A stretch of 64,000 bases of DNA from Actinomadura roseirufa (lineage in GTDB: Bacteria; Actinomycetota; Actinomycetes; Streptosporangiales; Streptosporangiaceae): positions 1 to 64,000 of the forward strand of contig NZ_CAACVB010000003.1 in assembly GCF_900659635.1 (NCBI RefSeq). Direction: 5' to 3'. Position 1 is the first letter of the stretch; each line of letters begins with the position of its first letter. Below the pieces are notes generated by a model. The model made no database searches. It was not told where the DNA came from and worked only from the letters and a program-made list of their open reading frames with translations. This document shows, piece after piece, positions 56,521-64,000 of the stretch. The position numbers and the translations under genes are program-made.

Positions 56521-57306
56521 TCAGGACTGGCCGGCGGCGCCCACGGTGCGGGGCGGGTCGGACTCGGTGAGGTGCTCGGCCTCGACGACGTCGGCGACGA
56601 CCGCGGTGATGTTGTCCGGGCCGCCGTTGTCGCGGGCCAGCTCGATCAGCCGGTCGACGGCGCGCTGCGGTTCGGCCTCCGCGGACAGCACCTCGTAGAT
56701 CTTCTGGGCGTCGACCGGCCCACTGAGACCGTCCGAGCACAGGAGGTAACGGTCGCCGAGCCGGGCCTCGCGCAGGCGCAGGTCGGGTTCTCGGTCGTCC
56801 CGGCCGTCCAGGACCCGGTACAGGACGTGCGAGAGGCGCGACGTCTCGGCCGGGTCGGCGGTCTGGCCCGCCTGCTCGGCCTCCGCCTTGAGCAGCTCGT
56901 CCATGGTGTGGTCCTGGGTCATCTGGAAGAGCTCGCCGTCGCGCAGCAGATAACCGCGCGAGTCGCCGATGTGGGCGAGCGCGACGGACTGCCCGGACCA
57001 CAGCATCGCGGTGAGCGTCGTGCCCATGCGGCTCAGGTCGGGGCGCTCCTCGCGGACGATGCGCAACTTCTCGTTGGCCTCGGCCACCGCGCGGCCCAGG
57101 ATCTCGACAAGGTCGTCACTGGGGGCACCGGTGTCCAGCGAGCGCAGCGAGCCGATGACGGTCGAGCTCGCGACCTCGCCGCCGGCATAGCCGCCCATGC
57201 CGTCCGCGACCGCGATCAACCGCGCACCGGCGTAGCCCGAGTCCTCGTTGTTCTCTCGGTTGCACCCGATGTCACTGCCTGCTGCGTACCTGATTGCTAC
57301 GTTCAT
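56521..57306 (-). CDS. PP2C-family Ser/Thr protein phosphatase
   Basis: 261 residues, ATG. PPM-type catalytic domain with its metal-site motifs: GSDIGCNRENNEDSGY, VADGMGGYAGGEVASSTV (Asp35, Gly36), GTTLTAMLW, AHIGDSRGYLLRDGELFQMTQDHT, LLCSDGLSG and NGGPDNITAVVADV. It dephosphorylates targets of Hanks-type kinases in the cytosol; unlike PstP there is no membrane anchor. The nearest kinase in the window (8124) is far away. Next downstream gene is the DUF2752 gene. Confidence 0.93.
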   Translation of the reverse strand: MNVAIRYAAGSDIGCNRENNEDSGYAGARLIAVADGMGGYAGGEVASSTVIGSLRSLDTGAPSDDLVEILGRAVAEANEKLRIVREERPDLSRMGTTLTAMLWSGQSVALAHIGDSRGYLLRDGELFQMTQDHTMDELLKAEAEQAGQTADPAETSRLSHVLYRVLDGRDDREPDLRLREARLGDRYLLCSDGLSGPVDAQKIYEVLSAEAEPQRAVDRLIELARDNGGPDNITAVVADVVEAEHLTESDPPRTVGAAGQS

Positions 57307-57342
57307 ACCAATTTCGATGACGATCCTGTCAGAGGAGCGGAT

Positions 57343-58011
57343 TCAATCACGGACGGCCTCCCCGTTGGTCCCGACACCATGCCGGACCGCGTAGAGGGCC
57401 GCCTGTGTCCGATCCTGGACTCCCAGTTTCATGAGCAGATTACTGACGTGCGTCTTGACCGTCTTCTCGGAGACGACGAGCGCGCGGGCGATCTCCCGGT
57501 TCGACCGTCCCCGCGCGATGTGCACGAGCACCTCCCGTTCCCGTTCGGTCAGCGCGGCCAGGCCGCGGTCGTCGGCGGACGCCGGCTCCGCCCGCACCAT
57601 CGCCTCGGCCGCGTCGGGCGCGAACAGGACGTGCCCGTCGTGGACGGCTCGGATCGCCTGGACGAGGGCCTGCGGGTCGACGTCCTTGTAGAGGTACCCG
57701 GCGGCACCCGCCTGTACTGCCGGGAGCACGTGCGCGCGTTCCGTGACGCTGGTGAGTATCAGGACGCGCGCCGCGACCCCGCGTGCCCGCAGCTCCGTCA
57801 GCGCGGCCAAGCCGTCGGCGCCCGGCATCTTGAGGTCCATCAGCACGATATCGGGCTTCAGGGATTCGGCCAGCGTCACGGCCGACGTGCCGTCGGCGGC
57901 CTCGCCGACGACGTCGATGTCGTCCTGGATGCCGAGGAACGTGCGCAGGCCCTGCCGCACGACGGGGTGGTCGTCGGCGATCAGGACCCGGATGGGGTCG
58001 CGGGTGGTCAT
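57343..58011 (-). CDS. NarL/LuxR-family response regulator
   Basis: 222 residues, ATG. Receiver domain 6-120 with phospho-acceptor Asp59 (IVLMDLKMPG), acidic pair (IADDHP) and Lys in YLYKD. LuxR-type HTH at about 150-210 (LTEREREVLVHIARGRSNREIARALVVSEKTVKTHVSNLLMKLGVQDRTQAALYA). It follows its kinase gene by ten bases and is the second gene of that operon. Typical LiaR/NreC-type two-component regulator. Confidence 0.95.
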   Translation of the reverse strand: MTTRDPIRVLIADDHPVVRQGLRTFLGIQDDIDVVGEAADGTSAVTLAESLKPDIVLMDLKMPGADGLAALTELRARGVAARVLILTSVTERAHVLPAVQAGAAGYLYKDVDPQALVQAIRAVHDGHVLFAPDAAEAMVRAEPASADDRGLAALTEREREVLVHIARGRSNREIARALVVSEKTVKTHVSNLLMKLGVQDRTQAALYAVRHGVGTNGEAVRD

Positions 58012-58021
58012 CGGCGCCCCC

Positions 58022-59158
58022 TCACAGCGGTATCTCCAGCCGGACGGTCGTGCCGCGGCCGGGCGCGGCGTCGATGGCGAGGTTCCCGCCGATCGAGCGG
58101 GCCCGCTCGCGCATGGAGGCCAGGCCGAGGCCGCCCTGCGCGTCGGCGCCGGCGTCGAAGCCGGTGCCGTCGTCGGCCACCTCCAGGACGACCCGGCCGT
58201 CGTCGGCGGCCAGCCGGACGTCCACGGCGCGGGCCCCGGCGTGTCGCAGCGCGTTGTAGAGCGCCTCCTGGGCGATGCGGTAGGCGACGGCCTCGTGCTC
58301 CTCCGGCAGGACGTCCGCGCCCGCGGCGGTGAAGCGGACGGCGGTGTCGTGGGCCCGGTCGAGGACCTCGACGTGCTTGCGCAGCGAGGCGACCAGGCCG
58401 TCGGCGAGGTCGGCGGGCCGCAGCTCGAAGATCACGGCGCGGAGCTCGGCGAGGGCGTCGGCGGCCAGCCGCTCCACCTGCTCCAGCTCGGTGACGGTAC
58501 GGACCGGGTCGCGCTCGGCCAGGGCGGAGGCGGTGCGGGCGGTCAGCCGCAGCGAGAACAGCTTCTGCGCGACCGCGTCGTGCAGCTCCCGGGCGAGCCG
58601 GTTGCGCTCGGCGATGACGGTCAGCTCGCGGTTGTGCTCGTACAGGCGCGCGTTGGTGAGGGCGAGCGCGGCGTGCGCGGCGAAGAGGGTCAGCAGCTCC
58701 TCGTCGTCGGCCGTGAACCCCCCGGGGGCGCCCTTGTTGGCGAGGAAGATGATGCCGAGGACCTCGTCGCCGTCGAGGATGCGGACGCCGAGGAAGTCCT
58801 TGAGGACGGGGTGGGCGACGGGCCAGCCCTCGAACTCCGGCGCGCGGCGGATGTCGCGCAGCCGCTTGGGCGTGTCGCCGTGGAGCATCGCGGCGAGCAT
58901 GCCGTGCTGGCGGGGCAGCGGGCCGATCCGGTCCCACTCGTCGTCGGAGACGCCCTCGACGACGAACTCGGCGAAGGAGCCCTCGTCGTCGGGCAGGCCG
59001 AGCGCGGCGTACCGGGCGTCCAGGAGCTGCGCGGCGGCGCGCACGATCACCTGGAGCACCTCGTGGACCGACAGGTGGCGGGTCACGGCGAGCACGGCGG
59101 AGCTGACGGCGTGCAGGGTCGCGCCCTGGCCGCCGACGTGCCCGTCCTCGATGCCCAT
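58022..59158 (-). CDS. GAF-domain sensor histidine kinase (NarL/DevS type)
   Basis: 378 residues from ATG 59158 with GAGGGATCGG upstream. Single GAF domain (25-170; LLDARYAALGLPDDEGSFAEFVVEGVSDDEWDRIG, HPVLKDFLGVRILDGDEVLGIIFLANKGAPGGFTADDEELLTLFAAHAALALTNA). HisKA_3 with phospho-His193 (RNRLARELHDAVAQKLFSLRLT), then HATPase_c (AYRIAQEALYNALRHAGA, VADDGTGFDAG, GGLGLASMRERA). No membrane segment, so it is a soluble sensor like DevS/NreB; the GAF may bind heme, nucleotide or gas. Cotranscribed with the response regulator 57343. Confidence 0.94.
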   Translation of the reverse strand: MGIEDGHVGGQGATLHAVSSAVLAVTRHLSVHEVLQVIVRAAAQLLDARYAALGLPDDEGSFAEFVVEGVSDDEWDRIGPLPRQHGMLAAMLHGDTPKRLRDIRRAPEFEGWPVAHPVLKDFLGVRILDGDEVLGIIFLANKGAPGGFTADDEELLTLFAAHAALALTNARLYEHNRELTVIAERNRLARELHDAVAQKLFSLRLTARTASALAERDPVRTVTELEQVERLAADALAELRAVIFELRPADLADGLVASLRKHVEVLDRAHDTAVRFTAAGADVLPEEHEAVAYRIAQEALYNALRHAGARAVDVRLAADDGRVVLEVADDGTGFDAGADAQGGLGLASMRERARSIGGNLAIDAAPGRGTTVRLEIPL

Positions 59159-59406
59159 TTCCGATCCCTCGCGTCCGCCCCGGGCCCCTCCCGGTGCCCG
59201 CATGTGAAGACCGTACTCTCTGGCCAGGTCATCCCGAATCAGCCCGCGGGCTTATGTACGGGACGCGCCACGGCCGTCACCTACTCCCCGGGTGCCATGT
59301 CCGCCCGCGGGCGGTTCGCCGGACCCTGGTCCTACGACCATCGGACGACCGGTCCGGGGGCCGCCGCCCGATGCCGCGCGGCGTGCGCCTTCCTAGCCTC
59401 GGGAGC

Positions 59407-60087
59407 ATGAAGACCGCACTGATCACCGGGGCGTCCCGGGGACTCGGCCGGGCCCTGGCCCGCGCGCTCGCCGGGGACGGCTGGACCCTCATCGTCGACG
59501 CGCGCGACGCCGCCGTCCTGCGGGCGGCCGCCGCGGAGATCGGCGGCGCCGTCACCGCGATCGCCGGGGACGTCGCCGACGCCGCGCACCGGGCGGCGCT
59601 GGCGCGCGCCGCGGCGGACGCCGGCGGGCTCGACCTGCTCGTCAACAACGCGAGCACGCTCGGCACGACCCCGCTGCCGCGGCTGGCCGACCAGCCCGTC
59701 GAGGACCTCGCGCGGACGTTCGCGACGAACGCGCTGGCACCGCTGGCGCTGGTCCAGGCCGTCCTGCCGGGGCTGCGCGAGCGCGGCGGCGCCGTGCTCA
59801 ACATCAGCTCGGACGCGGCGGTCGAGGGCTACCCGGCGTGGGGCGGCTACGGGGCGAGCAAGGCGGCCCTGGAGCAGCTCTCCCGCGTCCTCGCCGAGGA
59901 GGAGCCGGACGTGGTGGTGTGGTGGGCCGACCCGGGGGAGATGCGCACCGACATGCTCCGCGCGGCGGGCGAGGACGCCGACGCCGCGCCGCCGCCGGAG
60001 GAGGCCGCCGCCGCGCTGCGCCGGCTGATCATCGAGCGGCCGCCGAGCGGCCGGTACCGGGCCGCCGACCTGGCGGCCCGGCGATGA
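59407..60087 (+). CDS. short-chain dehydrogenase/reductase, first gene of an SDR-MFS-QueA operon
   Basis: 226 residues, ATG. Classical SDR: TALITGASRGLGRALARALAGDG (GASRGLG), NNAST, SSDAAVEGYPAWGGYGASKAALEQL with Ser, Tyr and Lys of the catalytic set. No usable ribosome site precedes the ATG at a normal distance (GGGAGC ends directly at it), so it may be leaderless. Its stop overlaps the MFS start by four bases. NAD(P)-dependent oxidation or reduction of an unknown alcohol or ketone. Confidence 0.9.
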   Translation: MKTALITGASRGLGRALARALAGDGWTLIVDARDAAVLRAAAAEIGGAVTAIAGDVADAAHRAALARAAADAGGLDLLVNNASTLGTTPLPRLADQPVEDLARTFATNALAPLALVQAVLPGLRERGGAVLNISSDAAVEGYPAWGGYGASKAALEQLSRVLAEEEPDVVVWWADPGEMRTDMLRAAGEDADAAPPPEEAAAALRRLIIERPPSGRYRAADLAARR

Positions 60088-61475
60088 CCACCGCCCTCGA
60101 ACCCGACGACCTCGTTCCGGCCGCGCCCCGGGTGGGCGTGCTCGGCGCCGGGTACCGGACCGCGACGCTCGGCATCGTCATGGTCGTGACGCTGCTGGCG
60201 TTCGAGGCCATGGCGGTCGGGACCGTCATGCCGGTCGTGGCCGACGACCTGGACGGCCTGTCCCTGTACGCGTGGGGTTTCAGCGCCACGCTGATCACGA
60301 GCGTGCTGTCGACCGTGCTGGCCGGCGGATGGGTGGACCGGTCGGGACCGTCCCGGCCGCTCATGGTCGGCCTGGTGACGTTCGTCGGCGGGCTCGCGGC
60401 CGCCGGGCTGGCGCCGACGATGTGGCTGTTCGTGCTCGGCCGGGCGGTGCAGGGCCTCGGGATGGGCGTGGCGATGGTCGCGACCTACGTGCTGATCGCG
60501 CGCGTCTACCCGGACGAGCTGCGGTCGCGAGTGTTCGCGGCGCTGTCGGCGGCGTGGGTGGTGCCGTCGCTGATCGGCCCCGCCGTCGGCGGCGCCGTCG
60601 CCGAGCACGCGGGCTGGCGATGGGTGTTCCTCGGGTTGATCCCCCTGGTCGTCCCGTCGGCGCTGCTGCTGGTCCCGGTGCTGCGCGGCCTCACGTCGGT
60701 CGACGCCGCTCCCGCGTCGGGCAAGGCCCGCCACGTCGCGGCGGTGACCGTCTCGGCGGGCGCCGGGGTGCTGCTGTACGGGCTCGGGGAACTGGGCTGG
60801 GTGCTCGTCCCGGCCGCGGCCATCGGGCTGGCGGGGCTGGCGTTCGGGCTGCCCCGGCTGCTGCCCGCCGGAGCGCTGCGGCTCCGCCGCGGCCTGCCGA
60901 GCGTCGTCGTCGCCCGGGGGCTGCTGGCCGGCGCCTTCTTCGGCACGGACGTCTTCATCCCGCTCGCGCTGACCTCCCTGCGCGGGTTCAGCGCCACCGA
61001 GGCGGGCGTCGTGCTGACCGTCGGGGGACTCGGCTGGTCCGCGGCGTCCCAGATCCAGGGCCGGTCTGAGCGCTCGCGTGAGTTCTTCGTGCTCCTCGGT
61101 GCCGTTCTGGTCACCACCGGGATCGTCGGCGCCATGGTCGCGCTCCAGGTGTCGGGCTGGGCGGCCGCGCCCGCCTGGATCATCGGCGGCGCGGGGATGG
61201 GCTTCGCGAACAGCAGCCTCAGCGTCCTGACGCTCGGCCTGTCCCCCGAGGGCGAGCAGGGCGTCAACTCCTCCGCGCTCCAGATCGCCGACACCCTCGG
61301 CTCGTCCGTGGTGGTGGGGCTGGCGGGCGCGTTCGTCACCGGGTCCGGCTCCGGCCGGCTCGGCACCGGGCTGGCCGTCGCGGGGGCGCTGCTCGCCGCG
61401 GTCGCCGCCCTCGGAGTCATCGCCGCCCTCCGGCTCCGGCCCGCGGGCGTCCCACGGCCGGAGGCCGCGCCATGA
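60084..61475 (+). CDS. MFS transporter, second gene of an SDR-MFS-QueA operon
   Basis: 463 residues, ATGA overlap with the SDR stop. Twelve to fourteen hydrophobic segments; motif A-like LAGGWVDRSGPSRPLMV, RAVQGLGMGVAMVATYVLIARVYP, motif C-like WVVPSLIGPAVGGAVAEHAGWRWVF. Resembles DHA2-type drug exporters. The stop overlaps the QueA-like start by four bases, so the three genes are tightly coupled. It may export a product made by the two enzymes; this is inference from the operon. Confidence 0.9.
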   Translation: MTTALEPDDLVPAAPRVGVLGAGYRTATLGIVMVVTLLAFEAMAVGTVMPVVADDLDGLSLYAWGFSATLITSVLSTVLAGGWVDRSGPSRPLMVGLVTFVGGLAAAGLAPTMWLFVLGRAVQGLGMGVAMVATYVLIARVYPDELRSRVFAALSAAWVVPSLIGPAVGGAVAEHAGWRWVFLGLIPLVVPSALLLVPVLRGLTSVDAAPASGKARHVAAVTVSAGAGVLLYGLGELGWVLVPAAAIGLAGLAFGLPRLLPAGALRLRRGLPSVVVARGLLAGAFFGTDVFIPLALTSLRGFSATEAGVVLTVGGLGWSAASQIQGRSERSREFFVLLGAVLVTTGIVGAMVALQVSGWAAAPAWIIGGAGMGFANSSLSVLTLGLSPEGEQGVNSSALQIADTLGSSVVVGLAGAFVTGSGSGRLGTGLAVAGALLAAVAALGVIAALRLRPAGVPRPEAAP

Positions 61476-62497
61476 CCGGAACGCTCGACTTCGTCCTGCC
61501 CTCCGCGCTGGAGGCCCACGAGCCGCCGGAGGCGCGCGGCCGTCCCCGCGACGGCGTCCGGCTGCTGGTCGGGCGGCGCGGGTCCGGCGAGGTCTCGCAC
61601 CACGTGTTCGGCGAGCTGCCCGGCCTGCTGGCGGCCGGGGACCTGCTGGTCGTCAACACCTCCGCCACGCTGCCCGCCGCCGTCCGGCTGGACCGGATCG
61701 GCGTGCACTTCTCGACCCCCGTCCCCGGCGAGGACGGCCGGAGCTGGCTGGTCGAGCTGCGCAGCCTCGACGGGAAGACCAGCCGCCCGTACCGGGGAGG
61801 GTCGCCCGGCGAGTGGATCCCGATGCCCGGGGGAGCCACGCTCACGCTCGTCCAGCGGCGCACCGAGCGGCTCTGGCGCGCGCGCCTGAGCACCGACGTC
61901 GTCCCGTACCTGCGGCGGTACGGGACGCCCATCCGCTACGGGTACGTCCGCCGGGACTGGCCCACCTCCACCTACCAGACCGCGTTCGCCCACGACCGGA
62001 CGACGGGCAGCGCGGAGATGCCGAGCGCCGCCCGTCCCTTCACCCCCGAGCTCGTGACCCGGCTCGTCTCGCGGGGCGTCCTCATCGCTCCGATCACCTT
62101 GCACACGGGTGTGGCGTCCCCAGAGGCGCACGAGCCCCCATACGCCGAGCGTTACGAGGTCCCCGCGGAGACCGCCGCACTCGTGGAACACGTCCGCGCG
62201 CGCTCTGGACGGGTGATCGCCGTGGGAACGACGGCCGTCCGCGCCCTGGAAACGGCCGTAGACGCCAGTGGACGCGTCCAGGCGGCCGAGGGGTGGACCG
62301 AGCACATTGTCACGCCCCAGGGCGGCGTAAGGGCCGTGGACGGCCTTCTGACGGGCCTCCATGAGCCCAAGTCGTCCCATTTGATGATGTTGACCGCTAT
62401 CGCGGGACATGACCTTCTGGCGTCCACATATCGGGCCGCCCTGAAGGAGGGCTACTTGTGGCATGAGTTCGGGGACGCGAACCTCCTCCTTCCGTGA
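61472..62497 (+). CDS. QueA-like S-adenosylmethionine:tRNA ribosyltransferase-isomerase family protein
   Basis: 341 residues, ATGA overlap with the MFS gene. QueA fold: LDFVLPSALEAHEPPEARGRPRDGVRLLV, HHVFGELPGLLAAGDLLVVNTSATLPAAV, PFTPELVTRLVSRGVLIAPITLHTGVASP, IAVGTTAVRALETAVDASG and EPKSSHLMMLTAIAG. These match the real QueA blocks (LVVNxTxVxPA, PFTPELV, GTTSVRALE, SSHLMLVSALAG). True QueA acts in queuosine synthesis in tRNA, a pathway most actinomycetes lack. No tgt or queF/queG gene is present in the window. The operon with an SDR and an exporter suggests a diverged small-molecule role. Family certain, reaction not. Confidence 0.88.
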   Translation: MTGTLDFVLPSALEAHEPPEARGRPRDGVRLLVGRRGSGEVSHHVFGELPGLLAAGDLLVVNTSATLPAAVRLDRIGVHFSTPVPGEDGRSWLVELRSLDGKTSRPYRGGSPGEWIPMPGGATLTLVQRRTERLWRARLSTDVVPYLRRYGTPIRYGYVRRDWPTSTYQTAFAHDRTTGSAEMPSAARPFTPELVTRLVSRGVLIAPITLHTGVASPEAHEPPYAERYEVPAETAALVEHVRARSGRVIAVGTTAVRALETAVDASGRVQAAEGWTEHIVTPQGGVRAVDGLLTGLHEPKSSHLMMLTAIAGHDLLASTYRAALKEGYLWHEFGDANLLLP

Positions 62498-62600
62498 CCT
62501 GCCCCGGGACAATGTTCACCCGCAGGTCAGATGACCGACGTCTTGCATGGTGGACGTCACAGGCGATCCTCGCGCCCCGGCCGGTACCGTGGTGAAAAGC

Positions 62601-63803
62601 ATGGACGGCTCAGCAGAGCGAACGCTGCTCATCACCCTCACCGGCCGCGACCGCCCTGGCGTGACGTCGCGCCTGTTCGGCACGCTCGCCGAGTTCCCGC
62701 TCACCGTCGCCGACGTGGAGCAGGTCGTGATCCGCGGCCGGCTCGTGCTCGGGGTCCTGGTCGCCTACACCGAGGGCGCCGACATCGGGCGGGTCTGGAA
62801 CGCGACCGAGAAGGTCGCGACGGACCTCGACATGGACATCGAGCTGTCGACCGGGCGCAACAAGCGGGTACCGAAGCGCAGCGGGCGGCTCCACGTCACC
62901 GTCACCGGCGCCCCGCTGATGCCCGCCGCGATGGCCGGCATCGCCGCCCGGATCGCGGCCAACGGCGCGAACATCGACCGCATCGAGCGGCTCGCGGGCA
63001 ACCCCGTCACCTGCATCGAGATGGACGTCTCCGGCGCCGAGCCCGAGCGGCTGCGCGCCGGGCTGGCCGCCGAGGCCGCCGAGCAGCAGGTGGACGTCGC
63101 CGTCCAGCACGGCGGGCTGCACCGGCGCGCCAAGCGGCTGATCGTCATGGACGTCGACTCCACCCTGATCCAGGGCGAGGTCATCGAGCTGCTCGCCCGG
63201 CACGCGGGCTGCCTCGACGAGGTCGCCAAGGTCACCGAGGCGGCGATGCGCGGCGAGCTGGACTTCGAGGGCTCGCTGCGCGAACGCGTCGCGCTGCTCG
63301 CCGGGCTCGACGCCGCCGCCATCGACGAGGTCCGCGGCGAGCTGCGGCTGGCCGCCGGCGCCCGCACGCTGGTGCGCACCCTCAAGCGGCTCGACTACAA
63401 GTTCGCGATCGTCAGCGGCGGCTTCACGCAGGTCACCGAGGCCCTCGTGGACGACCTCGGCATCGACTACTCCGCCGCCAACACCCTGGAGATCCAGGAC
63501 GGCAAGCTCACCGGCCGCGTCACCGGCCCGGTCATCGACCGCGCGGGCAAGGCCGCGGCGCTGGAGCGGTTCGCCCGCGAGGCGGGGATCCCGGTCAGCC
63601 AGACGGTCGCCATCGGCGACGGCGCCAACGACCTCGACATGCTCCAGGCCGCGGGCCTCGGCATCGCCTACAACGCCAAGCCCGTCGTCCGGCAGGCCGC
63701 CGACACCGCCGTCAACGTCCCCTACCTGGACACGATCCTCTTCCTGCTCGGCATCTCCCGTGAAGAGGTCGAGGCCGCCGACGCCGCCGACGCCTCCCTC
63801 TAG
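62601..63803 (+). CDS. serB: phosphoserine phosphatase SerB with tandem ACT domains
   Basis: 400 residues from ATG 62601 (ATG 62547 also open). Two ACT domains at about 7-80 and 96-170 (RTLLITLTGRDRPGVTSRLFGTLAEF, RLHVTVTGAPLMPAAMAGIAARIAANGANI), then a HAD phosphatase with VMDVDSTLIQGE (Asp184, Asp186), EGSLRERVALLAG, KFAIVSGGFTQVTEAL, and GDGANDLDML. This is the mycobacterial SerB2-type architecture: the last step of serine synthesis in the cytosol, with allosteric control through ACT. Monocistronic, followed by a palindromic hairpin. Confidence 0.95.
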   Translation: MDGSAERTLLITLTGRDRPGVTSRLFGTLAEFPLTVADVEQVVIRGRLVLGVLVAYTEGADIGRVWNATEKVATDLDMDIELSTGRNKRVPKRSGRLHVTVTGAPLMPAAMAGIAARIAANGANIDRIERLAGNPVTCIEMDVSGAEPERLRAGLAAEAAEQQVDVAVQHGGLHRRAKRLIVMDVDSTLIQGEVIELLARHAGCLDEVAKVTEAAMRGELDFEGSLRERVALLAGLDAAAIDEVRGELRLAAGARTLVRTLKRLDYKFAIVSGGFTQVTEALVDDLGIDYSAANTLEIQDGKLTGRVTGPVIDRAGKAAALERFAREAGIPVSQTVAIGDGANDLDMLQAAGLGIAYNAKPVVRQAADTAVNVPYLDTILFLLGISREEVEAADAADASL

Positions 63804-63812
63804 ACCACCCGC

Positions 63813-63830
63813 GCGGGCCGCGCGGCCCGC
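63813..63830. terminator. palindromic hairpin behind serB
   Basis: GCGGGCCGCGCGGCCCGC is a perfect 18-base palindrome ten bases after the SerB stop. A strict palindrome has little loop in RNA, so if it is a terminator the central bases must open. There is no T-run. Confidence 0.5.
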
Positions 63831-63915
63831 CATGACGGGCGGGCTCGCGGGGTAGAGGTGATCATGACGGCCGTGCGGGACCCTCCCGGGCCGGCCGGGG
63901 AAGGGCGGAGGAGCG

Positions 63916-64000
63916 GTGCTCAAGCGTGCGCGCGAGGCGTACGCCCATACCAACGGGCAGACGGCGCCGTTCTACGGGCTCGCCGCCGCGCTCGCCATGA
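63916..64000 (+). CDS. start of a further gene (3' end outside window)
   Basis: GTG at 63916 with GGAGGAG in front. The 28 visible codons read LKRAREAYAHTNGQTAPFYG then LAAALAM, which looks like a start of an alpha-helical protein. Too short to name. The reading frame is open to the window end. The 86 bases upstream contain the SerB hairpin and a short spacer. Confidence 0.5.
   Translation, partial: MLKRAREAYAHTNGQTAPFYGLAAALAM

Overview
The window is very GC-rich (third codon positions almost always G or C). It uses GTG starts often and carries several families typical of filamentous actinomycetes: XRE regulators with DUF5753 or TPR tails, DUF6879, DesK/NarL-type kinases, PP2C, GlxA and several ECF sigma factors. 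The best inference is a soil actinobacterium, plausibly of the Streptosporangiales/Thermomonosporaceae type (Actinomadura-like). The taxon is inferred from gene content only. I recognised no rRNA, tRNA, CRISPR array, transposase or phage module. The window reads as an ordinary chromosomal stretch that is dense in regulators.

Layout. 1-3700: end of an alpha/beta hydrolase, an RlpA-like wall protein, a secreted protein of unknown function, and a gene-free stretch with a structured repeat. 3701-9903: a di-iron ferritin-like protein, an orphan DesK-like kinase, a LURP-one protein, a TetR regulator, chorismate mutase, and a Ser/Thr kinase-cyclophilin gene that appears frame-disrupted. 9931-13433: MerR/monooxygenase pair, then a VOC-YCII-ECF42 operon. 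13430-18766: M1 peptidase, P-loop kinase, LtrA, and an NmrA-like oxidoreductase convergent with an ECF41/SigJ sigma factor, with a SigJ-type promoter in front of the oxidoreductase. 18861-24598: a decayed nitrilase, unknown proteins, and an XRE-TPR regulator with a tandem copy that has lost its DNA-binding domain. 24744-39221: stress and redox enzymes, each next to its own regulator (HTH/aldo-keto reductase, TetR/MDR reductase, MerR, SigG-like sigma/SnoaL, TetR/NmrA, GlxA/MFS, an EphD-like hydrolase-SDR fusion, MerR-GyrI). Several operators are visible as inverted repeats.

39264-50738: two CapA-like lipoproteins, a Fur-family regulator with its box and a catalase, a DUF6879/XRE-DUF5753 module, SPFH plus NfeD, a large molybdopterin oxidoreductase, and a second copy of the 3'-end repeat. 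50739-64000: Rieske-DUF2231 protein, a small gene under a LexA-like box, TauE/SafE permease, ABC ATPase, RDD and DUF2752 membrane proteins, PP2C phosphatase, a GAF histidine kinase/NarL regulator pair, an SDR-MFS-QueA-like operon, SerB, and the start of another gene.

Most promising for follow-up are: (1) the structured repeat that sits in the same orientation behind two unrelated genes; (2) the HTH-less XRE-TPR duplicate that begins exactly at a twin-arginine-like motif; (3) a LexA-type SOS box on an uncharacterised 82-residue protein; (4) the kinase-cyclophilin gene; (5) a QueA-like enzyme in an operon with an SDR and an exporter; and (6) ECF sigma factors of three groups, two of them with promoter-like motifs in front of their partner genes.
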